Below, piece by piece: positions 12,622 through 20,730 of a stretch of 48,507 nt of DNA. The notes under the pieces are model-generated. The model had not been told where the DNA came from and searched no databases. It saw only the letters and a program-made list of their open reading frames with translations. Each line of letters opens with the position of its first letter. The first letter of the stretch is position 1. Origin of the DNA: Streptomyces chilikensis (GTDB lineage: Bacteria > Actinomycetota > Actinomycetes > Streptomycetales > Streptomycetaceae); the NCBI RefSeq assembly GCF_001642695.1, contig NZ_LWCC02000005.1, positions 3,629,648 through 3,678,154 of the forward strand. Direction: 5' to 3'. The position numbers and the translations under genes were made by a program.

Positions 12622-15102
12622 ATGTCCGTACTGACGCGCGACGAAGCGCAGACCCGAGCAGACCTCCTCACGGTGCTGCACTACACCGTGGCACTCGACC
12701 TCACCACCGGCGAGGACACCTTCGACTCCCGGACCACCATCCGGTTCACCGCCCGCGCCGACGCGGACACCTTCGTCGAACTCAAGCCCGCCGAACTGCG
12801 CGCCGCCACGCTCGACGGACAGCCGCTCGACCCGCAGACCCTCGACGACAACCGGCTGCCCCTCACCCTCACCGCCGGCGACCACGAACTCACCGTCGAC
12901 GCCGCCATGCGCTACTCCCGCACCGGCGAAGGCATGCACCGCTTCACCGACCCCACCGACGGCGAGACCTACGTCTACACCCAGCTCTTCCTCGACGACG
13001 TCCAGCGCGTCTACGCCGCCTTCGACCAGCCCGACCTCAAGGCCACCTTCGACGTCACCGTCAAGGCCCCCGACCGCTGGACCGTCCTCGCCAACAGCCG
13101 CACCACCCACGACGGCCACGGCACCTGGACCGCCGCCACCACACCCCCCATCTCCACCTACCTGATGGCCGTCGCCGCCGGCCCCTGGCACTCCGTCCGC
13201 ACCCAGCACCGCGGACTCCCCTTCGCCATCCACTGCCGCGCCAGCCTCGCCCCCCACCTCGACGACGACGCCGAGGAGATCCTCGACGTCACCACCCGGT
13301 GCTTCGACCGCTACCACGCCAAGTTCGACGAGCCCTACCCCTTCGACTCCTACGACCAGGCGTTCGTCCCCGAATTCAACGCCGGCGCCATGGAGAACCC
13401 CGGACTCGTCACCTTCCGCGACGAATTCGTCTACCGCTCCGCCGTCACCGACACCGAACGCCAGACCCGCGCCATGGTCATCGCCCACGAGATGGCCCAC
13501 ATGTGGTTCGGCGACCTCGTCACCCTCCGCTGGTGGGACGACATCTGGCTGAACGAGTCGTTCGCCGAGTACATGGGCTACCAGACCCTCATCGAGGCCA
13601 CCCGGTTCACCGAGACGTGGACCGAGTTCGCCGTCGCCCGCAAGAGCTGGGGATACGACGCCGACCAGCGCCCCTCCACCCACCCCGTCGCCCCCGAACA
13701 CGTCCCCGACACCGCCGCCGCACTCCTCAACTTCGACGGCATCTCCTACGCCAAGGGCGCCAGCGCCCTGCGCCAGCTCGTCACCTGGCTCGGCGAGAAG
13801 GACTTCCTGGCCGGCATCAACACCCACTTCGCCCGCCACAGGTTCGCCAACGCGACCCTCGCCGACTTCCTCGACTCCCTCGCCGCCCACACCGACCGCG
13901 ACGTCCACGCCTGGGCCGACGCCTGGCTGCGCACCACCGGCGTCGACACCCTCACCGCCACCACCGGCACCGGGCCCGGCCGCTGGACCCTCGCGCTCCA
14001 GCACGAGGGCGGCCGCCCCCACCGCATCACCGTCGGCGTCTACGACCGCGTCCTCGGCTCCGACCGCAGCCTCGTCCTGCGCGAACGCCACGAGACCGAC
14101 GTCCCCGGCGAGCCCGAGTCCCACACCGGCGTCCGGCCCGCCCTCGTCGTCCCCAACGACCAGGACCAGACCTACGCCAAGATCCGCCTCGACGAGCACT
14201 CCCTCGAAACCACCCTGCGCGGCCTCTCCCAGGTCCCCGACGGCCTCACCCGCGCCGTCCTGTGGAACACCCTGCGCGACATGGTCCGCGACGGCGACCT
14301 CGACCCGTTCGGCTACCTCGCCACCGCGAGCGCCCACCTGCCCGAGGAGAGCGACCTCGCCATCGTGCAGGGCGTCCTCACCTTCGCCCGCGGCCAGATC
14401 GCCGACCGCTACCTCGCACCCGGACGACGCGCCGAGGCCCTCACCCTCCTCGGCGAACTCTGCCGCGACCTGATGCGCCGCACCGAGGACGGCTCCCAGC
14501 CCGGCCTGCGCCTGACCGCCGTCCGCCACCGCATCAGCAGCGCGCAGCGGGCCGACACCCTCCTCGGCTGGCTCGCCGAGGACACCGTCCCCGGCGGCCC
14601 CGAACTCGACCCCGAACTGCGCTGGCGCATCCTCGCCCGCCTCGCCGTCCTCGGCGCCGTCGACGGCACCGCCATCGCCGGGGAACTCGAACGCGACCCC
14701 AGCGCCACCGGCCAGGAAGGCGCCGCCCGCTGCCGCGCCGCCCTCCCCGACACGGACGCCAAGAAGCGCGCCTGGGACGCCATGTTCCGCGGCGACGAAC
14801 TGTCCAACTACCTGTTCACCGCCACCGCCCAGGGCTTCTGGCAGCCCGAACAGGCCGGCCTCACCGCCGAGTACGTCACCCGCTGGTTCACCGACGCCCC
14901 CGCCGTCGCCCGCCGCCGCGGCCCCGCCATCGCCGAAGCCGCCGGACAATGGGCCTTCCCCGCCCACGCCGTCGAGGAGGACACCCTGCGGCGCGGCCGC
15001 GCGTGCCTCGACAGCGACGACGTCACCCCCGCACTGCGCCGCAAGCTCGCCGACCAGCTCGACGACCTCGCACGCGCCCTCCGGGTCCGCGACGCCGGCT
15101 GA
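12622..15102 (+). CDS. pepN: Aminopeptidase N (M1 zinc metallopeptidase)
   Basis: An 826-residue M1 aminopeptidase that removes N-terminal residues from peptides, mostly in the cytoplasm. The substrate-anchoring GAMEN motif is at 255-259 and the zinc site HEMAH is at 289-293, with the third zinc ligand in NESFAEY about 18 residues later. An N-terminal beta-domain precedes it (from LLTVLHYTVALDL) and a helical ERAP1-like C-terminal domain follows. Length is normal for actinobacterial PepN. I prefer the ATG at 12622 to the GTG two codons earlier at 12616. A strong hairpin follows the stop. Confidence 0.96.
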   Translation: MSVLTRDEAQTRADLLTVLHYTVALDLTTGEDTFDSRTTIRFTARADADTFVELKPAELRAATLDGQPLDPQTLDDNRLPLTLTAGDHELTVDAAMRYSRTGEGMHRFTDPTDGETYVYTQLFLDDVQRVYAAFDQPDLKATFDVTVKAPDRWTVLANSRTTHDGHGTWTAATTPPISTYLMAVAAGPWHSVRTQHRGLPFAIHCRASLAPHLDDDAEEILDVTTRCFDRYHAKFDEPYPFDSYDQAFVPEFNAGAMENPGLVTFRDEFVYRSAVTDTERQTRAMVIAHEMAHMWFGDLVTLRWWDDIWLNESFAEYMGYQTLIEATRFTETWTEFAVARKSWGYDADQRPSTHPVAPEHVPDTAAALLNFDGISYAKGASALRQLVTWLGEKDFLAGINTHFARHRFANATLADFLDSLAAHTDRDVHAWADAWLRTTGVDTLTATTGTGPGRWTLALQHEGGRPHRITVGVYDRVLGSDRSLVLRERHETDVPGEPESHTGVRPALVVPNDQDQTYAKIRLDEHSLETTLRGLSQVPDGLTRAVLWNTLRDMVRDGDLDPFGYLATASAHLPEESDLAIVQGVLTFARGQIADRYLAPGRRAEALTLLGELCRDLMRRTEDGSQPGLRLTAVRHRISSAQRADTLLGWLAEDTVPGGPELDPELRWRILARLAVLGAVDGTAIAGELERDPSATGQEGAARCRAALPDTDAKKRAWDAMFRGDELSNYLFTATAQGFWQPEQAGLTAEYVTRWFTDAPAVARRRGPAIAEAAGQWAFPAHAVEEDTLRRGRACLDSDDVTPALRRKLADQLDDLARALRVRDAG

Positions 15103-15120
15103 ACCGCACCGGCCCGAAGC

Positions 15121-15154
15121 CGGGGACGCGGGGCCCCACCGCCCCGCGTCCCCG
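15121..15154 (+). terminator. Terminator hairpin after pepN
   Basis: A perfect 14-bp stem (15121-15134 with 15141-15154) closes a six-base loop, 19 bases past the pepN stop. Confidence 0.75.
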
Positions 15155-15295
15155 CACCCCCACGGCCGTCGGGACTCCGGACCGCACCGCCTCCACCACC
15201 TTCGGCCTGCGCCGACCCCGCCCGGGACGGTGCCGGAAACCGCCGGCGGCGCCGGCGGAGAACCCGCCGACGCCGCCGACCCGGCCCGGGGACCG

Positions 15296-15378
15296 GAAGC
15301 CCCGGGTACCGGAGGACCCGAAGCCCCGGGTACCGGAGGACCCGGAGACCGGAGGACTAGAAGACCGGAGGACTAGAA
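15296..15378. repeat. Two sets of short tandem repeats spanning the 3' end of the nucleotidase gene
   Basis: A 24-base unit is present twice, perfectly, at 15296-15319 and 15320-15343 (each contains CCCCGGGTACCGGAGGACCC). A 16-base unit, GACCGGAGGACTAGAA, is present twice at 15347-15362 and 15363-15378 and starts a third copy. Each 16-mer contains CTAG; the second copy supplies the TAG stop of the minus-strand nucleotidase gene, so the stop and last codon lie inside the repeat. Confidence 0.85.
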
Positions 15379-17190
15379 GACCGGAACCCCGTCCCGCGTC
15401 AGACGCCAGCCCACCGACGCGAAGTCCTTCGGGTCCAGCACGCCCTTCGCCGTGACCCACTCCGCGATCCGCGTCCGGATCTCCGTCGACTCCGCCCACA
15501 CCTCGGGCGCCGACGCCACGTGCGGGTACGCACTGCCGCCGTTCGCCCGGTAGTTGTTCACCGCCAGCACGAACTTCCGGTCCGCCGCCACCGGGGCGCC
15601 CTCGAAGGAGAGGTTCCGGATCCGCGAACCCGCCGGCCGCGCGATGTCGATCTCGTACGTCACACCCGACACGTAGTCGTACGCGTAGTCCGGACGGTTG
15701 CCCGCGTTCGTCAGCGCGTTCACGTCCACCGGGGCGCCCGCCGGAACCTGCGCGTAGTACTCCGCCGAGAACTCCAGGTAGTCCTTCAGCTGCGCACCGG
15801 TCAGCACCTTCGCCACCAGCGTGTTGTCGTACACGTACAGGCTCGACAGGTCCCGGATCGTCACCTCGCCCGCCGGGATCTCCGACGTCCGCGAGAACGG
15901 CGACGCCTGCGCCACCACCGGCAGCGACGCGTACTCGGTGCCGGCCAGCGCGGCCCTCACCACGTCCTCCTGCACCTTCGCGATCAGGTCGATGACCGGC
16001 TCGTCCTTGTAACGCGCCTCCACCGTCGTCAGCGTCACCGCGGCGGTGCCCACCACCTGGTTGACGTACTCCACCACCGCGTCGTGCTGCTCCCGGAGCA
16101 GCGCCACGATCTCCGGGTCCTCCGCCACGTCCCTGGAGTTCCGCAGCGAGGCCGAGACCGACGCCACCGACCAGCGGCCCTTCTCGAAGACCAGCTCGAT
16201 GTCGAACAGCGACAGCCGCTCGCCCCACATCAACGGCTCGGACAGGACCACCTCCTTGCCCGACTTCTCGTTGACCACGCGCAGCTCGGCTATCTCCTTG
16301 TGGGCGTGGCCCACCAGGATCGCGTCGATGCCCGGGACCAGGCGCGCCACGTTCGCCGCCGAGTTCTCCACGTAGGGAAGCTGGTCGCTCCACGAGGACG
16401 TGCCCGAGGTGCCCGAGTGCGCGGAGACGACCACCACGTCCGCGCCCATCGAGCGCAGCTTCGGCACCCACAGCGCGGCCTGCTCCTCCAGACCCGGGAA
16501 CTTCAGCCTGCCCTGCACGTACGCCTTGTCCCAGATCGCGATGCCCGGGTTGGTCAGCCCCAGCACCGCCACCTTCACCGGCCTGGCGGAGCCCGGCACG
16601 CGGAACGTCTTGAAGAAGTACGGCGGGAACGCCGGCCTCATCGTCGTCGCGTCCACCGCGTTGGCGCCCAGCAGCGGGAAGTCGCACTGCGACTCGAACG
16701 TGCGCAGCAACTCGATGCCGTAGTTGAACTCGTGGTTGCCCAGCGCGACCGCGTCGTAGCCGATCCTGTTCATCGCCCGGGCCATCGGATGCACCGGCCC
16801 GCCCTCGGCGGTGATCGGATCCACCTTCGCGTAGTAGTACGCCAGCGGAGTGCCCTGGATGGTGTCACCCGCGTCGATCAGCATCGTCCGGCCGGCGCCC
16901 TTCTCCGCGCGCACCTCCTTCACCAGTGAGGAGATGCGCGCCAGGCCCAGCGCGTTGCCCGCCGCGTCCTTGTACTGCGCGTCCTTGTAGTAGTCCCAGT
17001 TGAAGACGTTGCCGTGCAGGTCCGTCGAACCCATCACCGTCACGGTGAAGCGCTTCCCCGGACGGCCCCCGGCCGCGGCCGCCTCCGGAGCCGCCTGGGC
17101 TGCCGGAGCCCCCGCCGCACCTCCCGCAAGCGCCACACCCGCACCCGTCACCGCAGACCTCTTCAGAAACTTCCGGCGATCCAACCCCAT
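15373..17190 (-). CDS. Tat-exported 5'-nucleotidase / cyclic-nucleotide phosphodiesterase
   Basis: A 605-residue exported metallophosphoesterase of the UshA/5'-nucleotidase family, which dephosphorylates nucleotides outside the cell. A twin-arginine signal (RRKFLK at 5-10, followed by a hydrophobic Ala/Gly-rich stretch and AQA) directs it through Tat. The catalytic domain shows the metal ligands STDLHGN, DAGDTIQG, LGNHEFNYG, VVSAHSG and VGHAHKE in order. The C-terminal half (from about 370) is the substrate-specificity domain with the NNYRANGG motif. The ATG at 17190 was chosen because it places the Tat motif at the N-terminus and has GGGAGG nine bases upstream; an in-frame extension to 17289 is not signal-like. 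The 3' end is embedded in short tandem repeats. Confidence 0.92.
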   Translation of the reverse strand: MGLDRRKFLKRSAVTGAGVALAGGAAGAPAAQAAPEAAAAGGRPGKRFTVTVMGSTDLHGNVFNWDYYKDAQYKDAAGNALGLARISSLVKEVRAEKGAGRTMLIDAGDTIQGTPLAYYYAKVDPITAEGGPVHPMARAMNRIGYDAVALGNHEFNYGIELLRTFESQCDFPLLGANAVDATTMRPAFPPYFFKTFRVPGSARPVKVAVLGLTNPGIAIWDKAYVQGRLKFPGLEEQAALWVPKLRSMGADVVVVSAHSGTSGTSSWSDQLPYVENSAANVARLVPGIDAILVGHAHKEIAELRVVNEKSGKEVVLSEPLMWGERLSLFDIELVFEKGRWSVASVSASLRNSRDVAEDPEIVALLREQHDAVVEYVNQVVGTAAVTLTTVEARYKDEPVIDLIAKVQEDVVRAALAGTEYASLPVVAQASPFSRTSEIPAGEVTIRDLSSLYVYDNTLVAKVLTGAQLKDYLEFSAEYYAQVPAGAPVDVNALTNAGNRPDYAYDYVSGVTYEIDIARPAGSRIRNLSFEGAPVAADRKFVLAVNNYRANGGSAYPHVASAPEVWAESTEIRTRIAEWVTAKGVLDPKDFASVGWRLTRDGVPVF

Positions 17191-17324
17191 GCTCCCGTAC
17201 CTCCCGACACCAATGCCAACGCGCGTAGATTCTTCACCACCAGGCCCGCTCCCGACAGGGCCGCCAGGTTGCGATCCGGTAAGCGGCACGCCAAGGGACG
17301 GGACGTCCTGGCAGGGTGATCCGC

Positions 17325-18095
17325 ATGGAAGCCGAATCCGTCACCGGGCCCACGCGCCCCGGGAACCCGCGGCCGGGCGCCGAGCAGCCGAACGCCGGGC
17401 GCACGGGCGTCGAGCACCCGGGCGTCGAGCACCCGCGCGTCGCCGTCCGCGGCGAGTCCCACCTCGAGGTCGACCCCGAGATCGCCCGCATCACCCTCAC
17501 CGTCACCGCCCGCGGCACCGACCGGCGTGACGCCGTCGCCAACCTCACCCGGCGCAACAACACCGCCCTCGAACTCCTCAAGAGCTACGGCGACGCCGTC
17601 GCCCACGTCGAGACCGGCTCCCTCTCCCTCACCCCCGAACTCAGCCAGCGCGGCCGCGGCGAACGCATCCGCGCCTACGACGGCCGGGTCACCCTCACCG
17701 CGGAGATCACCGACTTCACCGTCCTCGGGGAACTCACCACCCGCCTCGCCGACCTCGACCACACCCGCGTCAACGGCCCCTACTGGTCCCTGCGCCCCGA
17801 ATCCCCCGCCCACCGGCGCGCCCGCCAGGAAGCGGTCCGGCAGGCCGTCGTCCGCGCCCGCGAATACGCCGAGGCCCTCGGCACCACCCTCACCGGCGTC
17901 GTCGACATCGCCGACATCGGCGCCGACACCGCTGCCGCCGCCACCCGCGCCGCCCCGCGGCCCGCGGGATCCGCCGGCCTGCCCGCCGCCCCCGGATCCG
18001 CGCCCGAACCCCCCGCCCTCGCCCTCGAACCCCGGCGCCAGCACGTCCGCGCCCAGGTCAACGCCCGGTTCACCATGGCGCCGCCGGCCCTGTGA
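17325..18095 (+). CDS. SIMPL domain (DUF541) protein
   Basis: A 256-residue protein with a SIMPL/DUF541 domain from about residue 33: VRGESHLEVDPEIARITLTV, then a periodic beta-alpha pattern ending in VRAQVNARFTM. Family members (BP26/OMP28 in Brucella, YggE in E. coli) form oligomeric rings and are linked to oxidative stress. This copy has no signal peptide or membrane segment and a Pro-rich low-complexity N-terminus that includes a near-duplicate VEHPGVEHP. The start is uncertain: ATG at 17325 or the GTG at 17316, both with only a weak AGGG upstream. It diverges from the nucleotidase gene. Confidence 0.85.
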   Translation: MEAESVTGPTRPGNPRPGAEQPNAGRTGVEHPGVEHPRVAVRGESHLEVDPEIARITLTVTARGTDRRDAVANLTRRNNTALELLKSYGDAVAHVETGSLSLTPELSQRGRGERIRAYDGRVTLTAEITDFTVLGELTTRLADLDHTRVNGPYWSLRPESPAHRRARQEAVRQAVVRAREYAEALGTTLTGVVDIADIGADTAAAATRAAPRPAGSAGLPAAPGSAPEPPALALEPRRQHVRAQVNARFTMAPPAL

Positions 18096-18226
18096 CCGCG
18101 GTGGCGCGGCAGCGGCGGCGACCGGCGGGCGGTCCGCATATCGAACCCCCATTCACCCCAACCACAGTTGCCGTGAAGGTTGTTGAACAGAACGCCAACA
18201 CGAACGGCCTACCCGTCGGTAAGCCC

Positions 18227-18232
18227 TATGGT
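18227..18232 (+). promoter_or_regulatory. Candidate -10 element for a leaderless pyk transcript
   Basis: TATGGT fits the TAnnnT -10 consensus and ends six bases before the pyk ATG, which would put the transcript start at or next to the start codon. There is no Shine-Dalgarno-like sequence between it and the ATG. No TTGAC-like -35 is seen 17-18 bases upstream. Confidence 0.45.
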
Positions 18233-18238
18233 CGAACC

Positions 18239-19663
18239 ATGCGCCGAGCAAAAATCGTCTGCACCCTCGGGCCCGCCACCCACGCCTACGACCGCGTCAA
18301 GGCACTCGTCGACGCCGGCATGGACGTCGCCCGCTTCAACCTCAGCCACGGCGGCCACGCCGAGCACGAGGAGCGCTACCACCGCGTGCGCCAGGCCGCC
18401 GACGACACCGGCCGCAGCGTCGGCACCCTCGCCGACCTCCAGGGCCCCAAGATCCGCCTCGGCAGCTTCCACGAAGGCCCCGTCCTCCTCGAACGCGGCG
18501 ACGCCTTCACCATCAGCGTCGAACCCGGCGCCGAAGGCGACCGCCGCCTCTGCGGCACCACCTACCACGGCCTCGCCAACGACGTCACCGTCGGGGAACG
18601 CATCCTGGTCGACGACGGCAAGGTCACCCTGGAGGTCCGCTCCGTCGAGGGCCCGCTGATCCACACCATCGTCGTCGAGGGCGGCATGGTCTCCGACCAC
18701 AAGGGCCTCAACCTCCCTGGCGTCGCCGTCTCCGTCCCCGCCCTCTCGGACAAGGACGAGGCCGACCTGCGCTGGGCGCTGCGCACCGGCTTCGACGTCA
18801 TCGCCCTCTCCTTCGTGCGCAGCGCGCTCGACATCAAGGACGTCCACCGGATCATGGACGAGGAGGGCCGGCGACTCCCCGTCATCGCCAAGATCGAGAA
18901 GCCGCAGGCGGTCGAGAACATCGAGGAGATCGTCGCCGCGTTCGACGGCATCATGGTCGCCCGGGGCGACCTGGGCGTCGAACTGCCCCTGGAACAGGTG
19001 CCGATCGTGCAGAAGCGGGCGATCAAGCTCGCCAAGCGCAACGCCAAGCCGGTCATCGTCGCCACCCAGATGCTCGACTCGATGGTCGACAACTCCCGGC
19101 CCACCCGCGCCGAGGCCTCAGACGTCGCCAACGCGGTCATCGACGGCACCGACGCGGTGATGCTCAGCGGCGAGACCAGCGTCGGCAAGTACCCGGTGGA
19201 GACGGTGCAGACCATGGCGCGCATCGTCGAGGCGGCGGAGGAGGACATCCTCGCCAGGGGACTCCCGCCGCTCACCGAGCGGAACAAGCCCCGCACCCAG
19301 GGCGGCGCGGTGGCCCGCGCGGCGGCCGAGATGGGCGACTTCCTCGGCGCCAAGTTCCTCGTCGCCTTCACCCAGTCCGGTGACACCGTGCGGCGCCTGT
19401 CGCGCTACCGGTCCCCGATCCCGGTCCTCGCCTTCACCCCCGAGCCCGCCACGCGCTCCCAGCTCAGCCTCACCTGGGGCGTGGAGACGTTCCTCGGCCC
19501 GCACGTGGACTCCACGGACGCGATGGTCGAGCAGGTCGACGAGCTGCTGCTGAAGTACGGCCGCTGCCGCAAGGGCGACGTCGTGGTCATCACGGCGGGG
19601 TCCCCGCCGGGGGTGTCGGGGACGACCAACCTGGTGCGGGTGCACCACATCGAGGAGGACTGA
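18239..19663 (+). CDS. pyk: Pyruvate kinase
   Basis: A 474-residue glycolytic enzyme that converts phosphoenolpyruvate and ADP to pyruvate and ATP. The N-terminus RRAKIVCTLGPAT and FNLSHGG are substrate/nucleotide contacts. The catalytic Lys/Glu segment is VIAKIEKPQAVENIEEI (about 218-234), and MVARGDLGVELPLEQVP binds metal and PEP. The C-terminal allosteric domain begins near 360 (AVARAAAEMGDFLGAKFLVAFTQSGDT). Length is normal. The ATG at 18239 matches family N-termini; the open frame upstream to 18092 does not. It lacks a ribosome binding site, so it is probably leaderless. It ends 11 bases from the convergent LAGLIDADG gene. Confidence 0.97.
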   Translation: MRRAKIVCTLGPATHAYDRVKALVDAGMDVARFNLSHGGHAEHEERYHRVRQAADDTGRSVGTLADLQGPKIRLGSFHEGPVLLERGDAFTISVEPGAEGDRRLCGTTYHGLANDVTVGERILVDDGKVTLEVRSVEGPLIHTIVVEGGMVSDHKGLNLPGVAVSVPALSDKDEADLRWALRTGFDVIALSFVRSALDIKDVHRIMDEEGRRLPVIAKIEKPQAVENIEEIVAAFDGIMVARGDLGVELPLEQVPIVQKRAIKLAKRNAKPVIVATQMLDSMVDNSRPTRAEASDVANAVIDGTDAVMLSGETSVGKYPVETVQTMARIVEAAEEDILARGLPPLTERNKPRTQGGAVARAAAEMGDFLGAKFLVAFTQSGDTVRRLSRYRSPIPVLAFTPEPATRSQLSLTWGVETFLGPHVDSTDAMVEQVDELLLKYGRCRKGDVVVITAGSPPGVSGTTNLVRVHHIEED

Positions 19664-19674
19664 GGTCCTCCAGC

Positions 19675-20448
19675 TCAGTACTTCGGCCCGATGCGGGCGT
19701 CCATCAGGGCGACGGACGCCTTGCGGGCGACGGAGACGTTGAGCGGGTTTCCGTTACGGACGCAGACCTTCCATTCGACGCCGACCTTGTCGAGAGTGTC
19801 GACGAACAGGCGGCGGATGTCGCCGGAGGTGTTGGTGAAGAAGTACCGCGGGTATTCGTAGCGTTTGGGCTCACCGCCCACGATGCGTGTGGTCCAGTTC
19901 GTGACGCGACACCCGTCGGAGTGGATCAGGCCCCGGAGGAACTCCCACGGATGCGCGTCCACGACAGCTTGCTGCCACGGGGCAAGGGCAATGGAGCGGT
20001 CATGCTTGCGTCCGGGGCCGTGCTGGGGGAAGAGGCAGGCCCAGTGTTTGCTGGCCATGGTCACCATGGTGCAGCCCTGGCGCCGCACCCGGAACACGCT
20101 GTTGTCGGGACGGACCGCGCGTAGCGCCTCCTCGCAGGCATCGATCAGCCCCGGCCAGGCGTCGGCGCATGCGATCCGCATGACGAGGCTGGAGTTGCGG
20201 CCCTTGCTGATGCAGCCGTCGCCGAGGTAAAGCCCCAGCAGGTAGGAGTAGGCGACACCGTTGTCGGGCGGTCCGGGGATCGGACGGCACCGTTCGCAGG
20301 CGGCCCCAGCGCGCTGCAAGGGGATCAGCCGCACCTGCCAGTCGCGGATCGCGGCCCGGGAGACGCCCAGTTCCCTGCTGACCGAATTGAGGCTGCGGCC
20401 CTGCGCGATGAGGGACAAGGCACGTCGACGTGTGCTGAGGTCGTACAT
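19675..20448 (-). CDS. HTH plus double-LAGLIDADG protein (homing-endonuclease-like)
   Basis: A 257-residue protein in two parts. Residues 1-40 form a helix-turn-helix (RRALSLIAQGRSLNSVSRELGVSRAAIRDW) as in resolvase/IS-type DNA-binding domains, followed by a C-x-x-C pair (CERC). The rest has two LAGLIDADG-type motifs, YLLGLYLGDGCI and EFLRGLIHSDGCR, each keeping the acidic residue that binds catalytic metal in homing endonucleases, with the usual roughly 90-100-residue spacing. It is freestanding, not inside an intron or intein. Similar genes are, from memory, widespread in Streptomyces and often labelled transcriptional regulators. Third positions are visibly less GC-rich than in its neighbours, suggesting acquisition. 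It lies on the same strand as, and about 105 bases downstream of, a tRNA gene. The ATG at 20448 lacks a clear ribosome site. Confidence 0.75.
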   Translation of the reverse strand: MYDLSTRRRALSLIAQGRSLNSVSRELGVSRAAIRDWQVRLIPLQRAGAACERCRPIPGPPDNGVAYSYLLGLYLGDGCISKGRNSSLVMRIACADAWPGLIDACEEALRAVRPDNSVFRVRRQGCTMVTMASKHWACLFPQHGPGRKHDRSIALAPWQQAVVDAHPWEFLRGLIHSDGCRVTNWTTRIVGGEPKRYEYPRYFFTNTSGDIRRLFVDTLDKVGVEWKVCVRNGNPLNVSVARKASVALMDARIGPKY

Positions 20449-20490
20449 GTGGCCACTGTCGGTGGCGATTTGCCGTCCTGCGCAGCGAAA

Positions 20491-20522
20491 GGCGGATGTT
20501 CACCGGAACGGGAACATCCGCC
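20491..20522 (-). terminator. Terminator hairpin downstream of the tRNA
   Basis: A perfect 11-bp inverted repeat (GGCGGATGTTC at 20491-20501, GAACATCCGCC at 20512-20522) has a 10-base loop. Read on the minus strand it lies about 30 bases past the tRNA 3' end and is followed by TTTCGC, so it should end the tRNA transcript before the LAGLIDADG gene. Confidence 0.7.
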
Positions 20523-20553
20523 TGTTTCACGAGCCTTCGAATGGAAGGAAAAG

Positions 20554-20628
20554 TGCCCCGGGTCGGATTCGAACCGACACTGTATGGGTTTTGAATCCAT
20601 TGCCTGCTGCCAGTTGGGCTACCGGGGC
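20554..20628 (-). tRNA. tRNA with anticodon CAA (Leu codon TTG) but a class-I variable loop
   Basis: The minus strand folds into a complete cloverleaf of 75 bases without CCA. The acceptor stem is GCCCCGG/CCGGGGC with discriminator A. The D arm has a GCC/GGC stem and a TGG in the loop. The anticodon stem is ATGGA/CCCAT (one A-C mismatch next to the loop) around loop TTCAAAA, giving anticodon CAA at 20591-20593. The variable loop is only five bases (ACAGT). The T arm is GTCGG-TTCGAAT-CCGAC. A CAA anticodon reads the leucine codon TTG, yet bacterial tRNA-Leu normally has a long class-II variable arm, which is missing here. CCA is not encoded. Orientation is set by the T-loop (TTCGA on the minus strand) and the D-loop GG. 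Confidence 0.85.
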
Positions 20629-20667
20629 TCGAGGAATCGAAGGTTGGGCCTCCCCCTCTGCGCTCAT

Positions 20668-20690
20668 ACCTTACCGCAGCTAGGTAAGGT
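20668..20690. promoter_or_regulatory. Palindrome with symmetrical -10-like hexamers between the tRNA and the ANTAR regulator
   Basis: A perfect 8-bp inverted repeat, ACCTTACC (20668-20675) and GGTAAGGT (20683-20690), is separated by seven bases. Each arm contains TAAGGT, a good TAnnnT -10 element, one facing the tRNA and one facing the regulator gene. The implied transcript starts are about 30 bases before the tRNA and about 35 before the regulator's GTG. It could be back-to-back promoters, an operator, or both. No good -35 boxes are seen. Confidence 0.5.
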
Positions 20691-20730
20691 CTTGGCAGCA
20701 GTACTCTGCCCTGATGCCCGAGGAGCCAGC

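Noticed and set aside
12457-14967. Long open frames opposite and beside pepN
   Set aside because: They are Gly/Val/Glu or Arg/Pro/His-rich shadows; the M1 peptidase frame accounts for the region.
20554-20628. tRNA on the plus strand
   Set aside because: The T arm is nearly palindromic, but only the minus strand has a TTCGA T-loop, a proper D-loop GG and an A discriminator.
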